Below are positions 30,659 to 41,417 of a DNA stretch of 64,000 nt, in pieces; the first letter of the stretch is position 1; the number at the start of each line of letters is the position of its first letter. Source of the DNA: Triparma columacea (lineage: Eukaryota; Sar; Bolidophyceae; Parmales; Triparmaceae); contig BRYA01000528.1 of assembly GCA_030267965.1 (NCBI GenBank), positions 1-64,000 of the forward strand, read 5' to 3'. Under the pieces are notes generated by a model. That model was not told the DNA's origin, did not search any database, and saw nothing but the letters and a program-made list of their open reading frames with translations. A program made the translations under genes and the position numbers.

Positions 30659-33600
30659 ATGGAGATAGTGCAGACTCCTTGGGAAAATATGCCAACGTCA
30701 CTTCTACAACCTTCACTTCTTCGATTACCCCAAGCACATTGCTTTCCCATCCCTCTAACCCTTCCCTTCCCCCCCCCCCCCTTTTCACTTTCACCACCAA
30801 TCCAGGACCTTCTAGAGGGGGGTTTTAAGCCCCTTCGCAAGGCCTACTCCGAGCCGGTCCGCGGTCTAATGGATGCCAAGGACCCCCGCAACGAGGACAA
30901 GGCTCCCTTCCTCGACATGTGGAAGTCCAAGGACGCCTGGGCACCCCTAATGAAGAAGGGAAGCTTTGGCCACAAGAGTTATAGTGACAAGGTCATGGAC
31001 GAGAAGGAGGAGAAGGTGAGCGTGGTTCAAAATCAGGGCGGAGAAGTGCCAAAAACTAAAGTATATAATCCCTCTTCCTAACCGCTAATCGCTTCGCTGT
31101 CTCTCTCCCGCTGCAGAAGGTTGACTCGCCTTCGAAACGCCGCAGTATCTCCATCGACAGGACATTCACCCCCGCGGTCGCAGTCATCGACCCCTTCAGC
31201 AGCGGTGCCATCCTCGCTGCCGGTGTCGTAAAGGTGAGAATGGGGGGGACCTGGGCGCAACCCCAAAAAGTACCTCCTCAATCACTAACACTAACCTCCT
31301 CTCCACTCGCCCCCAAATTCCTCACAGCGCGGCTACCACTGCATCCGCATCCTCGCTGAGCGCAACTCCCCGGTCGCCAGCCTCGTCCAGGAGGGTATCA
31401 ACACCCAGTACGACGCTACCATACAGCACGACAACGAGGCTGCGGACCAGGAGAGGGCTCTCGCAGACACGGTGAGGCAGCTGGACAAGCTGCCGTGGAA
31501 GATCGTCGCCATTCTACCAGGAGCGGAGACCGGGGTGCTCCTCGCTGATAAGCTGTGCGCAAGGTTCGGGAACGGGGAGCTTAGGGATAACGGTGAGACC
31601 CTTAGTCTAGCCAGGAGGAACAAGTACATCATGGGGGAGACCATCAGAAAGGCGGGCGTCAGGGCCGTCAAGCAGACCATCGCCAGCGACTGGGGTGAGG
31701 CGCAGGCGTTCCTCAGGGAGTGGAACCCTGACCCGTACAAGGTCATTGTGAAACCAAACCAGTCTGCAGGTAGCGATGATGTCTTCCTATGCAATAGCGA
31801 GGAGGAGGTGAAGCGGGGTTTTGACAAGATCAACGGCGCCATCAACGGCCTCGGGGTTGTCAACGAGGGCGTTCTTATCCAGGAGTTCCTGGAGGGGAAG
31901 GAGTACGTCGTGGATAGCGTGAGTAGGGACGGGAAGCACAAGGTCATGGCAATCTGGGAGTACGACAAGAGGCACGTGAACGGTCAGTTCAACGTGTACT
32001 TCGGGATGAAGGTCCGGTGCGTTGACGACGAGCTCACCCGGGAGATCGTTGAATACCAGAGGAGCGTCCTGGACGCCGTAGGCATCATAAACGGGCCCGC
32101 ACACGCAGAGGTCATGCTCACGAAGAGCGGACCCTGCCTAGTGGAGGTCGGGAGCAGGTGCCATGGAGGGGAGGGGACGTGGAAGCCGATCGCGGACAAC
32201 TGCGTGGGCTACAACCAGATCGACGTTACCCTAGACGCGTATTTGGAGGAGGGGAGATTCATGGCGCTCCCTGACGTTCCGACGAAGCTTAGGATGTACG
32301 GGAGGGAGGCGTTCGTCGTGGCGAGGGACAGCGGGGTCCTCAGAGGCACCCCCGGGTTCGATGAGATTAGGAAGTTCAGGAGCTTCCTCTCCGAGGAGGT
32401 CGCCATCCACAGGGGCCAGTTCATGCCGCTCACCGTGGACTGCTTCACCAGGCCGGCGGCGTTCCAGCTCCTCGACGAGGACGAGAGCGTCGTCGAGAAG
32501 GAGTACGAGAGAGTCAGGGAGCTCGAGAAACAAGGGATGTGGGACTTTGAGGTCATGAGCCCCAACAAGCCAGAGACTGCCGCGGTCGTCATCGTCGATC
32601 CCTTCAGCAGCGGGGCCCAGCTCGCAGCCAGGGCCCTCGCGCTCGGCTACAAGCTCATCATGCTCTTCAGCGAGACCGACAGCCCCGTCGCCAGCCTAGT
32701 GCAGCAGGGAACTTGCCTGCAGGGTGCCAAGATCCAGCACGACGACACCAACCCAGACTCCATGTCTGCCCTCGAGGAAACCATCGCCAAGCTCAAGGAG
32801 GTCCCCCACCCTATCGTCGCCATCCTCCCCGGGGCCGAGACCGGGGTGCTCCTCGCTGACAAGCTCGCGGACAAGTTGAAGACGAGGACGAACCCTCTCT
32901 ACCTCTCCACGGCCAGGAGGAACAAGTACGTCATGGGGGAGACCATCAGAAAGGCGGGCGTCAGGGCCGTCAAGCAGACCATCGCCAGCGACTGGGGAGC
33001 GGCGCAGGCGTTCCTCAGGGAGTGGAACCCTGACCCGTACAAGGTCATTGTGAAACCCAACCAGTCTGCAGGTAGCGATGACGTCTTCCTATGCAATAGC
33101 GAGGAGGAGGTGAAGCGGGGCTTCGACAAGATTAACGGTGCCATCAATGGCCTCGGGGTTGTCAACGAGGGCGTCCTCATCCAGGAGTTCCTGGAGGGGA
33201 AGGAGTATGTCGTGGATAGCGTGAGTAGGGACGGGAAGCACAAGGTCATGGCAATCTGGGAGTACGACAAGAGGCACGTGAACGGTCAGTTCAACGTGTA
33301 CTTCGGGATGAAGATCCGGTGCGTTGACGACGAGCTCACTCGGGAGCTCGTGAAATACCAGCAGTCCGTGCTCGACGCCCTCGAGATCAAGAACGGGCCC
33401 GCACACGCAGAGGTCATGCTCACGAAGAGCGGACCCTGCCTCGTTGAGGTCGGGAGCAGGTGCCACGGGGGGGAGGGTACGTGGCAGCCGATCGCGGACG
33501 GGTGCATTGGACACAACCAGATCGACGTCACCCTCGACTGCTACATAAGGCCGGACGAGTTTGACAAGCTGCCAGAGTCCTCGGACACCATGATTAGGTA

Positions 33601-33856
33601 CGGTAGGGAGGTGTTCCTCGTCGCTAGGGAGAACGGCAAGATTAAGGCCATTCCCGGGATCGATACGATCATGGCGCTGAGGAGCTTCGTGAAGTGCGAG
33701 ATGTGCGTCCAGCCTGGGGATGAGCTCAAGAAGACCGTCGACTGCTTCACGAGGCCGGGCGCGATTCAGCTCATTCACGACGATGCCAAGGTGGTAGAAG
33801 AAGACTACGAGGCGATCAGGAAGCTTGAGGTTGACGGCCTTTTCTTGTTGGAGTAA
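30659..33856 (+). CDS. Tandem ATP-grasp ligase-like protein
   Basis: Exons 30659-31015, 31117-31233 and 31328-33856, phase 0, about 1000 residues. Two ATP-grasp modules of roughly 434 residues begin at VAVIDPFSSGA (about 133) and VVIVDPFSSGA (about 577). Each then has a VKPNQSAGSDDVFLC nucleotide-binding strand, an EGVLIQEFLEGKEYVVDSVS segment and a GPCLVEVGSRCHGGEGTW metal/ATP site. Such folds join a carboxylate to an amine or thiol using ATP, as in L-amino-acid ligases; the substrate is unknown. The central parts of the modules are nearly identical at DNA level, with an offset of 1302 bp. The start is uncertain: an oligo-C tract and CAG just before 30806 could be an acceptor, so residues 1-49 might be intron. 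Confidence 0.85.
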
Positions 33857-34080
33857 TTTTGTGGGATTTGTTATTGTTAGGGTTGTGGGTGGGAAATCAA
33901 CGAAAGGAAAAGCGAATGGGTATTTTTTTTGTAAATATCATGTATCTATTACCAAGCCGTTTCATTAAATCAAACGCAGCTCGATTGATCATTCCCAGTC
34001 ACAAAAGTCCATCCCTGGGCTTCAGACAAACCAGATGCGTTTCAGGGCACCGTAGGCTCTGCCGACTCTATGCTAAGCGC

Positions 34081-34704
34081 TTAGGAGCCAATCTGCATGC
34101 GCTCCTTGGCGTTGTCCCTAGCTCCCTTGATGGACCTGATGGCATCGGAAGCCTTGGCGACCCAAATCGTGTGCTTGATGATAGGGCAGCAAGAACACCA
34201 CCCGCAGCACACGGGGATACCGCAGAAGAAGGGGGGGATGGCCCTGTAGCAGCATCCACAGCAGAACTTGGCGTCGATCTGGACGAGCTCTCCCTCGCCT
34301 CCGCAGCAGAAGGTGAGGCAGTCATTGCAGCACCTAGACTTGTCGGTGATGTTGTCGAACAATGGATCGTCGAAGTAAATGACGGAGATCTGGTCCTGGG
34401 CGCGGAAGAGGCAGCAAGAGACTCCGCAGCAGTCGCCCTCCTTGGCGATCTTGACGGGCTGGTTCCACTCGATGGAGTTCTCACGAACGTAGATGTACTT
34501 GGAGGCCTCCATCTCCTTGACGATGTACTCGGGGTCCTTGATGCAAGGCATGATAGCGCACCCGGGGCAGCTTGCGGGGGCGTAGCAGCATGCGCAGCAT
34601 CCGTAGGAGGTGACTCCGTGGGTGATGATCTCCGTGACAGTAATGGCGGAGGCGTTGATGCGGGACATCATGACACGGTCAGCGACGAGGAAGTGCTCAG
34701 GCAT
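34081..34704 (-). CDS. Cysteine-rich protein of unknown function
   Basis: Single open frame of 207 residues from ATG 34704, ending before TAA. Cysteine pairs are dense: SYGCCACCYAP, CPGCAIMPC, GDCCGVSCC, SRCCNDCLTFCC, KFCCGCCYRA and VCCGWCSCCP, and most occur as CC or CxxC. Together with the hydrophobic context they suggest palmitoylation or metal binding, as in PLAC8/Cys-rich families. There is no signal peptide. N-terminal MMSRINASAITVTEIITHGVTS and C-terminal SIKGARDNAKERMQIGS are non-cysteine. Codon choice is strongly biased to C/G third positions, as in highly expressed genes. A CAG lies just upstream, so an additional 5' exon cannot be excluded. I recognise no family. Confidence 0.8.
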   Translation of the reverse strand: MPEHFLVADRVMMSRINASAITVTEIITHGVTSYGCCACCYAPASCPGCAIMPCIKDPEYIVKEMEASKYIYVRENSIEWNQPVKIAKEGDCCGVSCCLFRAQDQISVIYFDDPLFDNITDKSRCCNDCLTFCCGGEGELVQIDAKFCCGCCYRAIPPFFCGIPVCCGWCSCCPIIKHTIWVAKASDAIRSIKGARDNAKERMQIGS

Positions 34705-35522
34705 ATTGGCGATAGGTTCTGGAGGGAGGAGAAGGAGGAAAATGCGTGTGGAGGGGGGGGGGGGGGGGGTTAGGGCGGCAAGGAAAAGGAATTTACATAA
34801 CCCTGCCTGGTTGGGAACCGATAAGCACTTGTGTTGGGGGGAGATTGGACTCTTTGTAGAGATCCGACATCAAAGAAGTCGCACAAAGGGGATAATCGGG
34901 CAAGGTGACCTCGGATATTTTGGCGTACTTCTCGCAATTCCATCCAAAGGTCATGGATTTAAGAACGTGAAGAAAGTACCGCAACGCCAGAGGATATGTT
35001 CTGAAAAAGACACATTTTAGTCCTCCATCGATTGTTTTCTCGACCCTTCCTGTTCCCGAACCTTGATTGGCGACTGGTGGCGCCTATAAATGACACAAAT
35101 GATGCAAAACTGTCCTTGAAACTCACTGTTTTTTGGTAGGCTACTGGGAACTCCCAAAATTTCGGATGTTTGGGATTTGGGATGGTCATTTTGGGATCAA
35201 AATGGCTTGAACACCACCCTGCTTTGCTCCAACCTGCCCCAACCAAAACCTTTGCGTTGAACAGCCCAGCTCACCCAGGGGGACAAGGTTGTTGGCGTTT
35301 GGTTGTTCCTTTCTACGTTTGGTTGGCTGGCGAAGTCCATTTCCATTGTTGAGTAGCGATACGGTGCTTTTCTTATTTTTGTTCTAATCCCCCTTAACTG
35401 TCTGACGACGGGGAAGGTACCGACACTTGCTATTTTGTTTTAAGGGAAGCTGTGGTATTAGGGTCGATAAATACTTGAGTTACGTTCCTTGATTATTCGG
35501 TTGTTGCCTTAATTTTTACGCG
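34705..35522. other. Divergent intergenic region
   Basis: About 820 bp between the divergently transcribed cysteine-rich gene (minus) and the potassium-channel gene (plus). It includes an oligo-G tract at 34750-34768. Short frames occur on both strands, but none has a family match. It should contain both promoters. Nothing more can be supported. Confidence 0.5.
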
Positions 35523-37486
35523 ATGGCCACTATAGACCCTGAAGAGGGGAATAGCACAGTGCCTGTGGACAAGGAGAGGACAAGCAGCTTCAATAGGGTT
35601 CGCTTCACGATCTTCGGAAAGCGACCCAGTAAACCTTCAGGTCTTGCGGCGCGGCCTAAGGATGATGAAGTCAAGGACACTGTGGATAATGTCCTCGGTT
35701 TGCACAATGGGTTCAGCGAACAGATTGTGGATGTGTTGGACAGGCCTGAGAGGATGGCTCTGCAGATTTGGGCAGTTTTCTTCGCCATTGTTGGCTTCTT
35801 CGCGTCAAGTCTTGCTGCCGAATACATTTTCAAGAACGAAAACGAGGTAAATGACCAAGCAAACACGTGCAAACTTGTAAGCACCATTTCGACAGTGTTC
35901 CTAGTTTTATCGGTGGTGAGGATGCACCTTTACGACTGCGAGGTCGAGAAGGAGAGGGGCTACATTTCGCCTTCGAGCACAATATTTTCTCTAGGAAGGC
36001 ACACCAATATATACCTCGAGCTTGGGATCTGTTTGATACACGCTCCATACAACCTCCACTTTGTCGTGAAGGAACCCATCACTTTCGTGCCCCAGTACAG
36101 CGCAGGTGATGACGACGTACCGTATTCGGAAATCCCCCCGATATACGCTTACCACTCCCTAGACGCTCTGGCCAACGTCTTCATGTCGGCCCGACTCTAC
36201 CTGCTATTTCCGCTCATCCACCACTTCCTCGGGCTGACTGGGCCAGGGCCGAGGGTCGTGGCGAGGTTCACTAACATTATTTTTGATATGTCTTTCTCCA
36301 TGAAGGCGATATTAGAGCGCCACGGGCTCATGGCTTTGTTGCTAGCAATTTTCGTCTTTGCGGCTCATGGGGCCTGGCTGTTGAAGGTGAGGCTGACGAG
36401 CGACGGAGACGAACGAAGCGAGCTTGCGGAAATTGTTGCGTGGTAGCTTATTATAGTGTGACACTAGCAGCAAACTAATTTCTTCACTCCTCCCCCCCCC
36501 TCAGGTGCTCGAGCGGTCCATCTGTCTCTTATCTCCCGAGACCAAGGAGGCGCAGTGGGATATTGTGGCGTTCGAGTGGGGCGTCTGCGGGCAGCACCAA
36601 ACTACAACCTATGAGAATTACATCGATAGCATCTGGTGCGCCATCGTGACGATGACGACGGTGGGTTATGGCGACATGAGTCCTATCACTTTCATGGGGA
36701 GGCTGGTGTCGATTTACCTTTCCCTGATGGGCATCGTTATCCTTTCTCTCCTGGTAAATGTCATGACGGAGATAACCACCTTCAGACCCAGGGAAAGAAA
36801 GGCTTTTGACCTCATCAGTAGGGGGGTATACAGGGAGAGGTAAGGGCGGCGAGGAGCAAAGCGACGAGCTCAACGAGCCGCGGAATGGGCTGGAGTGGAG
36901 TTCGTACGACCCGCAATCAGCCTCTGCGTCGATCAATCAATGCAAAGTATCGAAGCATAAATATGCTAACTCATTTCCCTTTGCTTCGCTTGCTCCCTCT
37001 GCTCACCATTGCAGGACGAGGCTGTTTGCTGCCAAGCTCCTGCAGTCTTGCTGGCGCTTGCACAGAGCCAAGAAGAAAGCGCTGACAAGCCTGCAGGCGA
37101 GCTTTGCGAAGAGGGCGTTCTACAAAAATTACCGGAAGTGGAAATCGAACCTGAGGGTCATGCTTATCAACGAAAATAGGATTGACGAGGTTGCAATTTT
37201 GACGACCGAGCTGAGCAGTCTGAGGAGGGATTTCAAGGACCTCATGTTCACCAGCATCGTCGACTTAGAAGAGAGGATGGACAGGCGAATAGAAAGGCTG
37301 GCGTGGCTCATTCAGCACAACCAGAAAGAGGTCATTACGCACATGAGCAGTAGACACAATGTTATAGAAGAGGAAGAGGGAAAGTCACCCTTTGGCTCTA
37401 AAGAACACGCTCCTTTCAAGAATGTTGTCAGCGGCATCCCGGCGAGCGATGTGCTCGCATCCATAGATAAAGCCGATCACGAGTAA
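35523..37486 (+). CDS. SK-type (small-conductance, calmodulin-gated) potassium channel
   Basis: Exons 35523-36386, 36505-36839 and 37015-37486 give 556 residues. Six membrane segments are visible: S1 about 80-103, S2 about 115-130, S3 about 160-180, S4 about 220-240 (weakly charged, as in SK channels), S5 about 268-288 and S6 near 350-375. The selectivity filter is MTTVGYGDMSP, just before S6. Exon 3 opens with TRLFAAKLLQSCWRLHRAKKK, which matches the calmodulin-binding region of SK/KCNN channels, then a coiled coil (LEERMDRRIERLAWLIQHN). Known: SK channels carry K+ out of the cell when Ca2+/calmodulin binds the C-terminus. Inferred: a plasma- or organelle-membrane Ca2+-gated K+ channel. Donors are GTGAG and GTAAG; the second intron contains GCTTCGCTTGCTC. 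Confidence 0.85.
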
Positions 37487-37647
37487 GAAAGGAAGAAGGA
37501 ATGAGAAAAAATAGGGAGCATGGGGTCAGTATGGTGTGGAGGATGGTTGTATTTACTGTTTAAATTGGAACGAGGTGGATTTAATTTTAGGGGAGAGAGA
37601 TATATATACAAGACTTGAAGACAACATCTCCGTCGTTCTCTCTCTTT

Positions 37648-39091
37648 TCAACCGTAGTAGAAGATGCTGCTGGTTGACTGCAAGGTCATGGCAAGAGCCC
37701 ACGCATCCTCGCCACTCTTGGACGGGGAGACATCAACAAACCACGCGTTGTCGACCCCTCCAACATCTTCCCACTCAGGTTGGTCGTCCTTCCAGTTGGT
37801 GGAACTCCAAACACGTCCGGTGAACTTCCTGTTGCTGACGTTGCCTCCAACAGCCCAAATCTCGTCAGAGCTCCTAAAGACGACATTCATGAGGGACTCC
37901 TGGGGGTCGGAGACGAGGAGGGATAGGTTCCAGGTAGCCCCGCCGTCGACCGTAGTGAAGATCCTAGATCCTGGGCTCGGAGAATCCGCATCACTCTCCC
38001 CAACGGCGACGCAAGTGTTCTCATCAAAGCAGTCAATACCGTTCAGGTAGAAATTACCTTCGTCTTCAAAAACTGTGGTCCAAGTTTTACCGCCATCCGT
38101 GGTCTTGACAATCTGGGCCATCCAGTCCGTTGGAGTGGCATCGTCATCCCCGTCAGAGGCTGAGGATGACAGGTCGAATTTACCAGAGCGGTGGAGCCTC
38201 TTAGAGAATCTATTCTCGTACGACGCGGAATCTGCGATGAGTGAAGCGCCAAGAATAGGTCAGGGTTTGACGACATTGTCTTGATGTATGATACTCTTAC
38301 GCTCATTCTTACCTTGCGTCTGCGGCCACTGTCCAGCGGTGAGGTACCAAGTGTCCCCTTTGAACGCCCCGTACCTGGCAGCTGTCTTAAGCTCGTCGAC
38401 GTGGAAGGCCTCGAAGGTCTCGCCATTGTCCGTGCTCCTCGACACGCCCCCATTCGCGTCCTGCAGAAGAGCCCCGACCAGGTAAAAGTTACCAGAGTCA
38501 GAGACGGCGTTCTGGGAAACTACGACGTTGCCTTTGCTCTTCTTGCTGGGGGCGAAGGTCGACCCGTCGTCGTGACTGTAGACCGTGTTGGCGACGCCAG
38601 CGACAAGGACGTTGGGGGAGTCAGAGGCGACAGCGAGGGCCATGCCGGTGACGCCGACAGTAGTTGTGTTGAAGGTTTGGCCGGAGTCGAAGCTTGACAT
38701 CAGCACGGCACCGACGCCGTTCTGGCCTCCGACTGCGTGGCTGGGGAGGTTTGAGAGGAGGGGGGGGGGTTAGAAGGGAGAAGTTTGGTGAAGTTTGAGA
38801 GGAGGGGGGGGGTTAAAAGGGAGAAGTTTGGTGAAGTTCGTAACACATAGATCGATCGTTTTGGCATTTCCTTGGTCGTTATTATCTATTGTTCAACTTT
38901 TTGGCGGTCTTTGTCAGTCTCATTGGTGGATTGTTGCTTTGGATCTTTTCGGTTCCGACTCACAAGGTGTTTGCATCCTCATCTAAAGTAGATTCGAAGA
39001 GAAATGAGGCTGCGTTTGGGTACACGTTTGTCCAAGATGCGGACATCGCCGAGGAAAGGGATGATAGGGTCAAGGCGAGGGAAAGCTTCAT
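37648..39091 (-). CDS. HCF136/Ycf48-like BNR (Asp-box) beta-propeller protein
   Basis: Exons 39091-38964, 38740-38313 and 38231-37648 (379 residues), phases consistent. MKLSLALTLSSLSSAMSA is a signal peptide. Asp-box repeats (SFDSGQTFN, SHDDGSTF, STDNGETFEAF, TTDGGKTWTT, TVDGGATWN) mark a beta-propeller. The CFDENTCVAVGES and EIWAVGGN motifs fit photosystem II assembly factors of the HCF136/Ycf48 type. The family binds pD1 and assists photosystem II reaction-centre assembly at the thylakoid. The signal peptide fits import through the outer plastid membranes of a secondary plastid, but I see no clear phenylalanine cleavage motif after it, so a secreted BNR protein remains possible. Introns are 223 nt (38963-38741) and 81 nt. 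Confidence 0.75.
38748..38838. repeat. Two-copy 43-bp tandem repeat in an intron
   Basis: Two copies of GTTTGAGAGGAGGGGGGG-TTAGAAGGGAGAAGTTTGGTGAA, head to tail, in the first intron of the HCF136-like gene. On the sense (minus) strand this is a C/T-rich tract close to the acceptor. It is probably a recent slippage duplication. Confidence 0.75.
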
Positions 39092-39323
39092 GTTCTTGTT
39101 TTGATACCATTCTGGACCTTGTTGCTTGAAGATCGCGCGTGAGATTTGGAGAAAGTTCAGTTGCAAGAAACTCAGTAGTTGTGCACTCTCTATTTAGACA
39201 TTTTCTGAAACGTGTCCGGATAAAAATTTTGATGAGTGAGTAATTTTAACTGAAAAGTAACCGTTCAAGTTCGTGAACATTTCATTTCACCAAAAAAAGA
39301 AAATCATCAAGTCACATCAAAGT

Positions 39324-39992
39324 ATGCAGCATTCATCTCCCCCTCCGTCCCCCAGTCCCTTATCAACACACCCAAATTTCTCCAGCCGCCGTCCATCTGT
39401 CGTATCCACCCTCCCCCCTGCCTCCATCTTGGCTCTTTCCCCTCGTTCTCAAGGCTCTGATGAAGATGACTCTCTTGACATTGAAATCTTCCAAGTAGAC
39501 GACATCTTACAATCAAATAATGCTAGTGGTGTATTGACAACAGATGAAAGTGTTGATAGGAGTATTGATAGGAGTATTGATAGGACTGGAGCAGCAAAGA
39601 AGATTTCAGGAAACACCGAAACAGAGATTGTTCAACCACACCCAGAGGCTGACTCGGAAAACATCCAAAGGCTGGGTAACACTAAGATGACAACTTTGGA
39701 GGGGGAGGATTACGTGGTAGTTGAAAAGGTCGTCACAACAGCAACTCCTGAGTGTCACCCTGAAGAGGGTCTGCTCATCGTGGGACCCGGAACGGCCAGT
39801 TCGGGGGAATGCCCCGATTTCGTGCTCCCCAAGCACCACAGTCGTCGGTCGTGGACGCTGCAGAGGTCGCATCGCATCAGGTCAAGCGTGGGGAGCACAG
39901 GGGAGGGGGGGGGGGAGGAACTTGGGGAGGGGGGGAGCATGCTGGCGGAGTGGTTTGGGAGGGTTATGGAAAAGATCGCGGGGGGGAAGTGA
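39324..39992 (+). CDS. Low-complexity protein of unknown function
   Basis: Single exon of 222 residues from ATG 39324 (MQHSSPPPSP). It is rich in Ser, Pro and Thr, with a DRSIDRSIDRT micro-repeat at about 74-84 that matches a 15-bp tandem repeat in the DNA. TLEGEDYVVVEKVV and ECPDFVLPKHHSRRSWTLQ look like short conserved motifs, and the C-terminus (MLAEWFGRVMEKIAG) is an amphipathic helix. No signal peptide or membrane segment. Predicted mostly disordered. No family recognised. The first ATG is the only reasonable start. Confidence 0.6.
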   Translation: MQHSSPPPSPSPLSTHPNFSSRRPSVVSTLPPASILALSPRSQGSDEDDSLDIEIFQVDDILQSNNASGVLTTDESVDRSIDRSIDRTGAAKKISGNTETEIVQPHPEADSENIQRLGNTKMTTLEGEDYVVVEKVVTTATPECHPEEGLLIVGPGTASSGECPDFVLPKHHSRRSWTLQRSHRIRSSVGSTGEGGGEELGEGGSMLAEWFGRVMEKIAGGK

Positions 39993-40225
39993 GGATACGC
40001 GGGAGAGGAAGTGTCGATGAAAGGATGGTTGAGGTGTTTTTGAGGTGCAGTGTAGCTGATTAGGTTTTAAAACGAATATGATTTCATTGGCTTAATATCA
40101 CTAGCGGTGCCTTCGTGTGTTCCTCCTCCCTCGTGCATGTGTGTGTGCGTGCGTGCGAGCGCGTTACCACCTTCTCCCTCCTTAGCGGTGTGCCGTGCGT
40201 GTTGTTGTTGTCCCCCCCATACTCT

Positions 40226-41131
40226 TCACAGTAGTAACTTCCCCCACTTCCATCCCGCTGCCGCGACCCCCATAGCTACGAGCAAGATCCTCTTCTTTAT
40301 CTTCCTCTTCTTCTTCTCTTTCCCCTTCACAGCCACCTTGTTGACTTCTTTAACCTCCTCCTTCTCCTCGACAATCTTCTCAAGCTTGGCGGCGGATTCC
40401 TCCGCTTCCCTCTTCAAAGCAACCTTGGCAGCAAGCTCCTTAGCCGCGACCATGTCGGCGTTGCGCTGAACTACGACTTTCTCGGCCTCCGAGGCGGAGG
40501 CTCTCTCCGAAGCCTCCCTCTCCTTGGCAGCGGCAGCAGAAGCGGCAGCAGAAGCAGCAGCAGAAGCAGCAGCCTCCAGGGCAGCCTTTTTCTTAGCGTC
40601 CTCCTCCTCATTGGCCTTAACGGCCACCTCGTCTATCGCTTTCACCTCGGACGTTGGTGGAGTCGGCTTAGGTGTTGTTGGAGTTGGGGCCGGGGCAGCA
40701 ACAGGGGCAGGCGAGGGTGGGGGAGTCGGAGGTGTCACCGGTTTGGACAGCCCCACCTTCATGTCTGCGTTTTCAATATTCTTCGCGTACGACCCGAACT
40801 TCAGGCACGTCGCTATGACCCCAGTTGTGAAAACAAACCTACTTGCGACAATGCCAAGGGGTACCTGCTTAACTGCTGACACAGATGATGCAGCAGTTTC
40901 TACAGCATCCGCGTCAGCCTGTAGAAGAGATGGTAGGTAAGCGATGGACTCAACGGCCTGGTGTATGTCGTCTGGTGTGAGGAGTGGGAAGAGAGAAAGC
41001 TTGCTTGCACGGCGGGAAGGGTTTGCTTCAAGAGCATAAGCAACACTCTTCGGCACGAAAGAAGGAGGTGTATTGAATGCAGTGGTCTCAATGAGAAGGG
41101 TGGAAGCGATGCAAAGGAGAAGGCCCTTCAT
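40226..41131 (-). CDS. Probable plastid-targeted Ala-rich membrane-tethered protein
   Basis: Single exon of 301 residues from ATG 41131. The N-terminus MKGLLLCIASTLLIETTAFNTPPSF is a signal peptide followed by TTA|F, matching the ASAFAP-type motif whose phenylalanine directs import into heterokont secondary plastids. Next come a helical region, a VVFTTGVIATCLKFG-like segment (possible membrane helix), a proline-rich hinge of TPTTPKPTPP character, and a long Ala/Glu/Lys coiled coil (about 190-270). The tail is basic (KKKRKIKKR) plus a hydrophobic LLVAMGVAAAGWKWG end. The combination suggests a plastid envelope or thylakoid-associated scaffolding protein. No family recognised. Function unknown. 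Confidence 0.7.
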   Translation of the reverse strand: MKGLLLCIASTLLIETTAFNTPPSFVPKSVAYALEANPSRRASKLSLFPLLTPDDIHQAVESIAYLPSLLQADADAVETAASSVSAVKQVPLGIVASRFVFTTGVIATCLKFGSYAKNIENADMKVGLSKPVTPPTPPPSPAPVAAPAPTPTTPKPTPPTSEVKAIDEVAVKANEEEDAKKKAALEAAASAAASAAASAAAAKEREASERASASEAEKVVVQRNADMVAAKELAAKVALKREAEESAAKLEKIVEEKEEVKEVNKVAVKGKEKKKRKIKKRILLVAMGVAAAGWKWGKLLL

Positions 41132-41417
41132 CTGGAGTTGGAATGGCGATAATAAGTCGCCCTTCCTCGAAACCAAAGAAAGTATTAGCCAAAAACAAGC
41201 ACTTCGAGTTATCATGTCTGAATTCACCGGTGAGTAGTACGTCCCATTGAATTGAGTTTTTCATCGCAACATTCACTACTTTTTGAGTCCCTAAGTCGCT
41301 TTCCAAGAGAGAAAATGACCCTCCATTGTGGGAATGTGACGACGAGCATCCTTTCTTTTCCTCAAATTCTCACCTCTTGCAACACTTTTCGCCGTATATA
41401 TATGTATAGGCTGCCTA

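Noticed and set aside
30659..30805. A separate short gene before the ATP-grasp exon
   Set aside because: The frame runs into the ATP-grasp frame, and an oligo-C/CAG site suggests intron or leader rather than another gene.
33859..34773. 304-residue plus-strand frame opposite the cysteine-rich gene
   Set aside because: Its codon pattern is the mirror of the minus-strand gene, whose cysteine spacing is structured.
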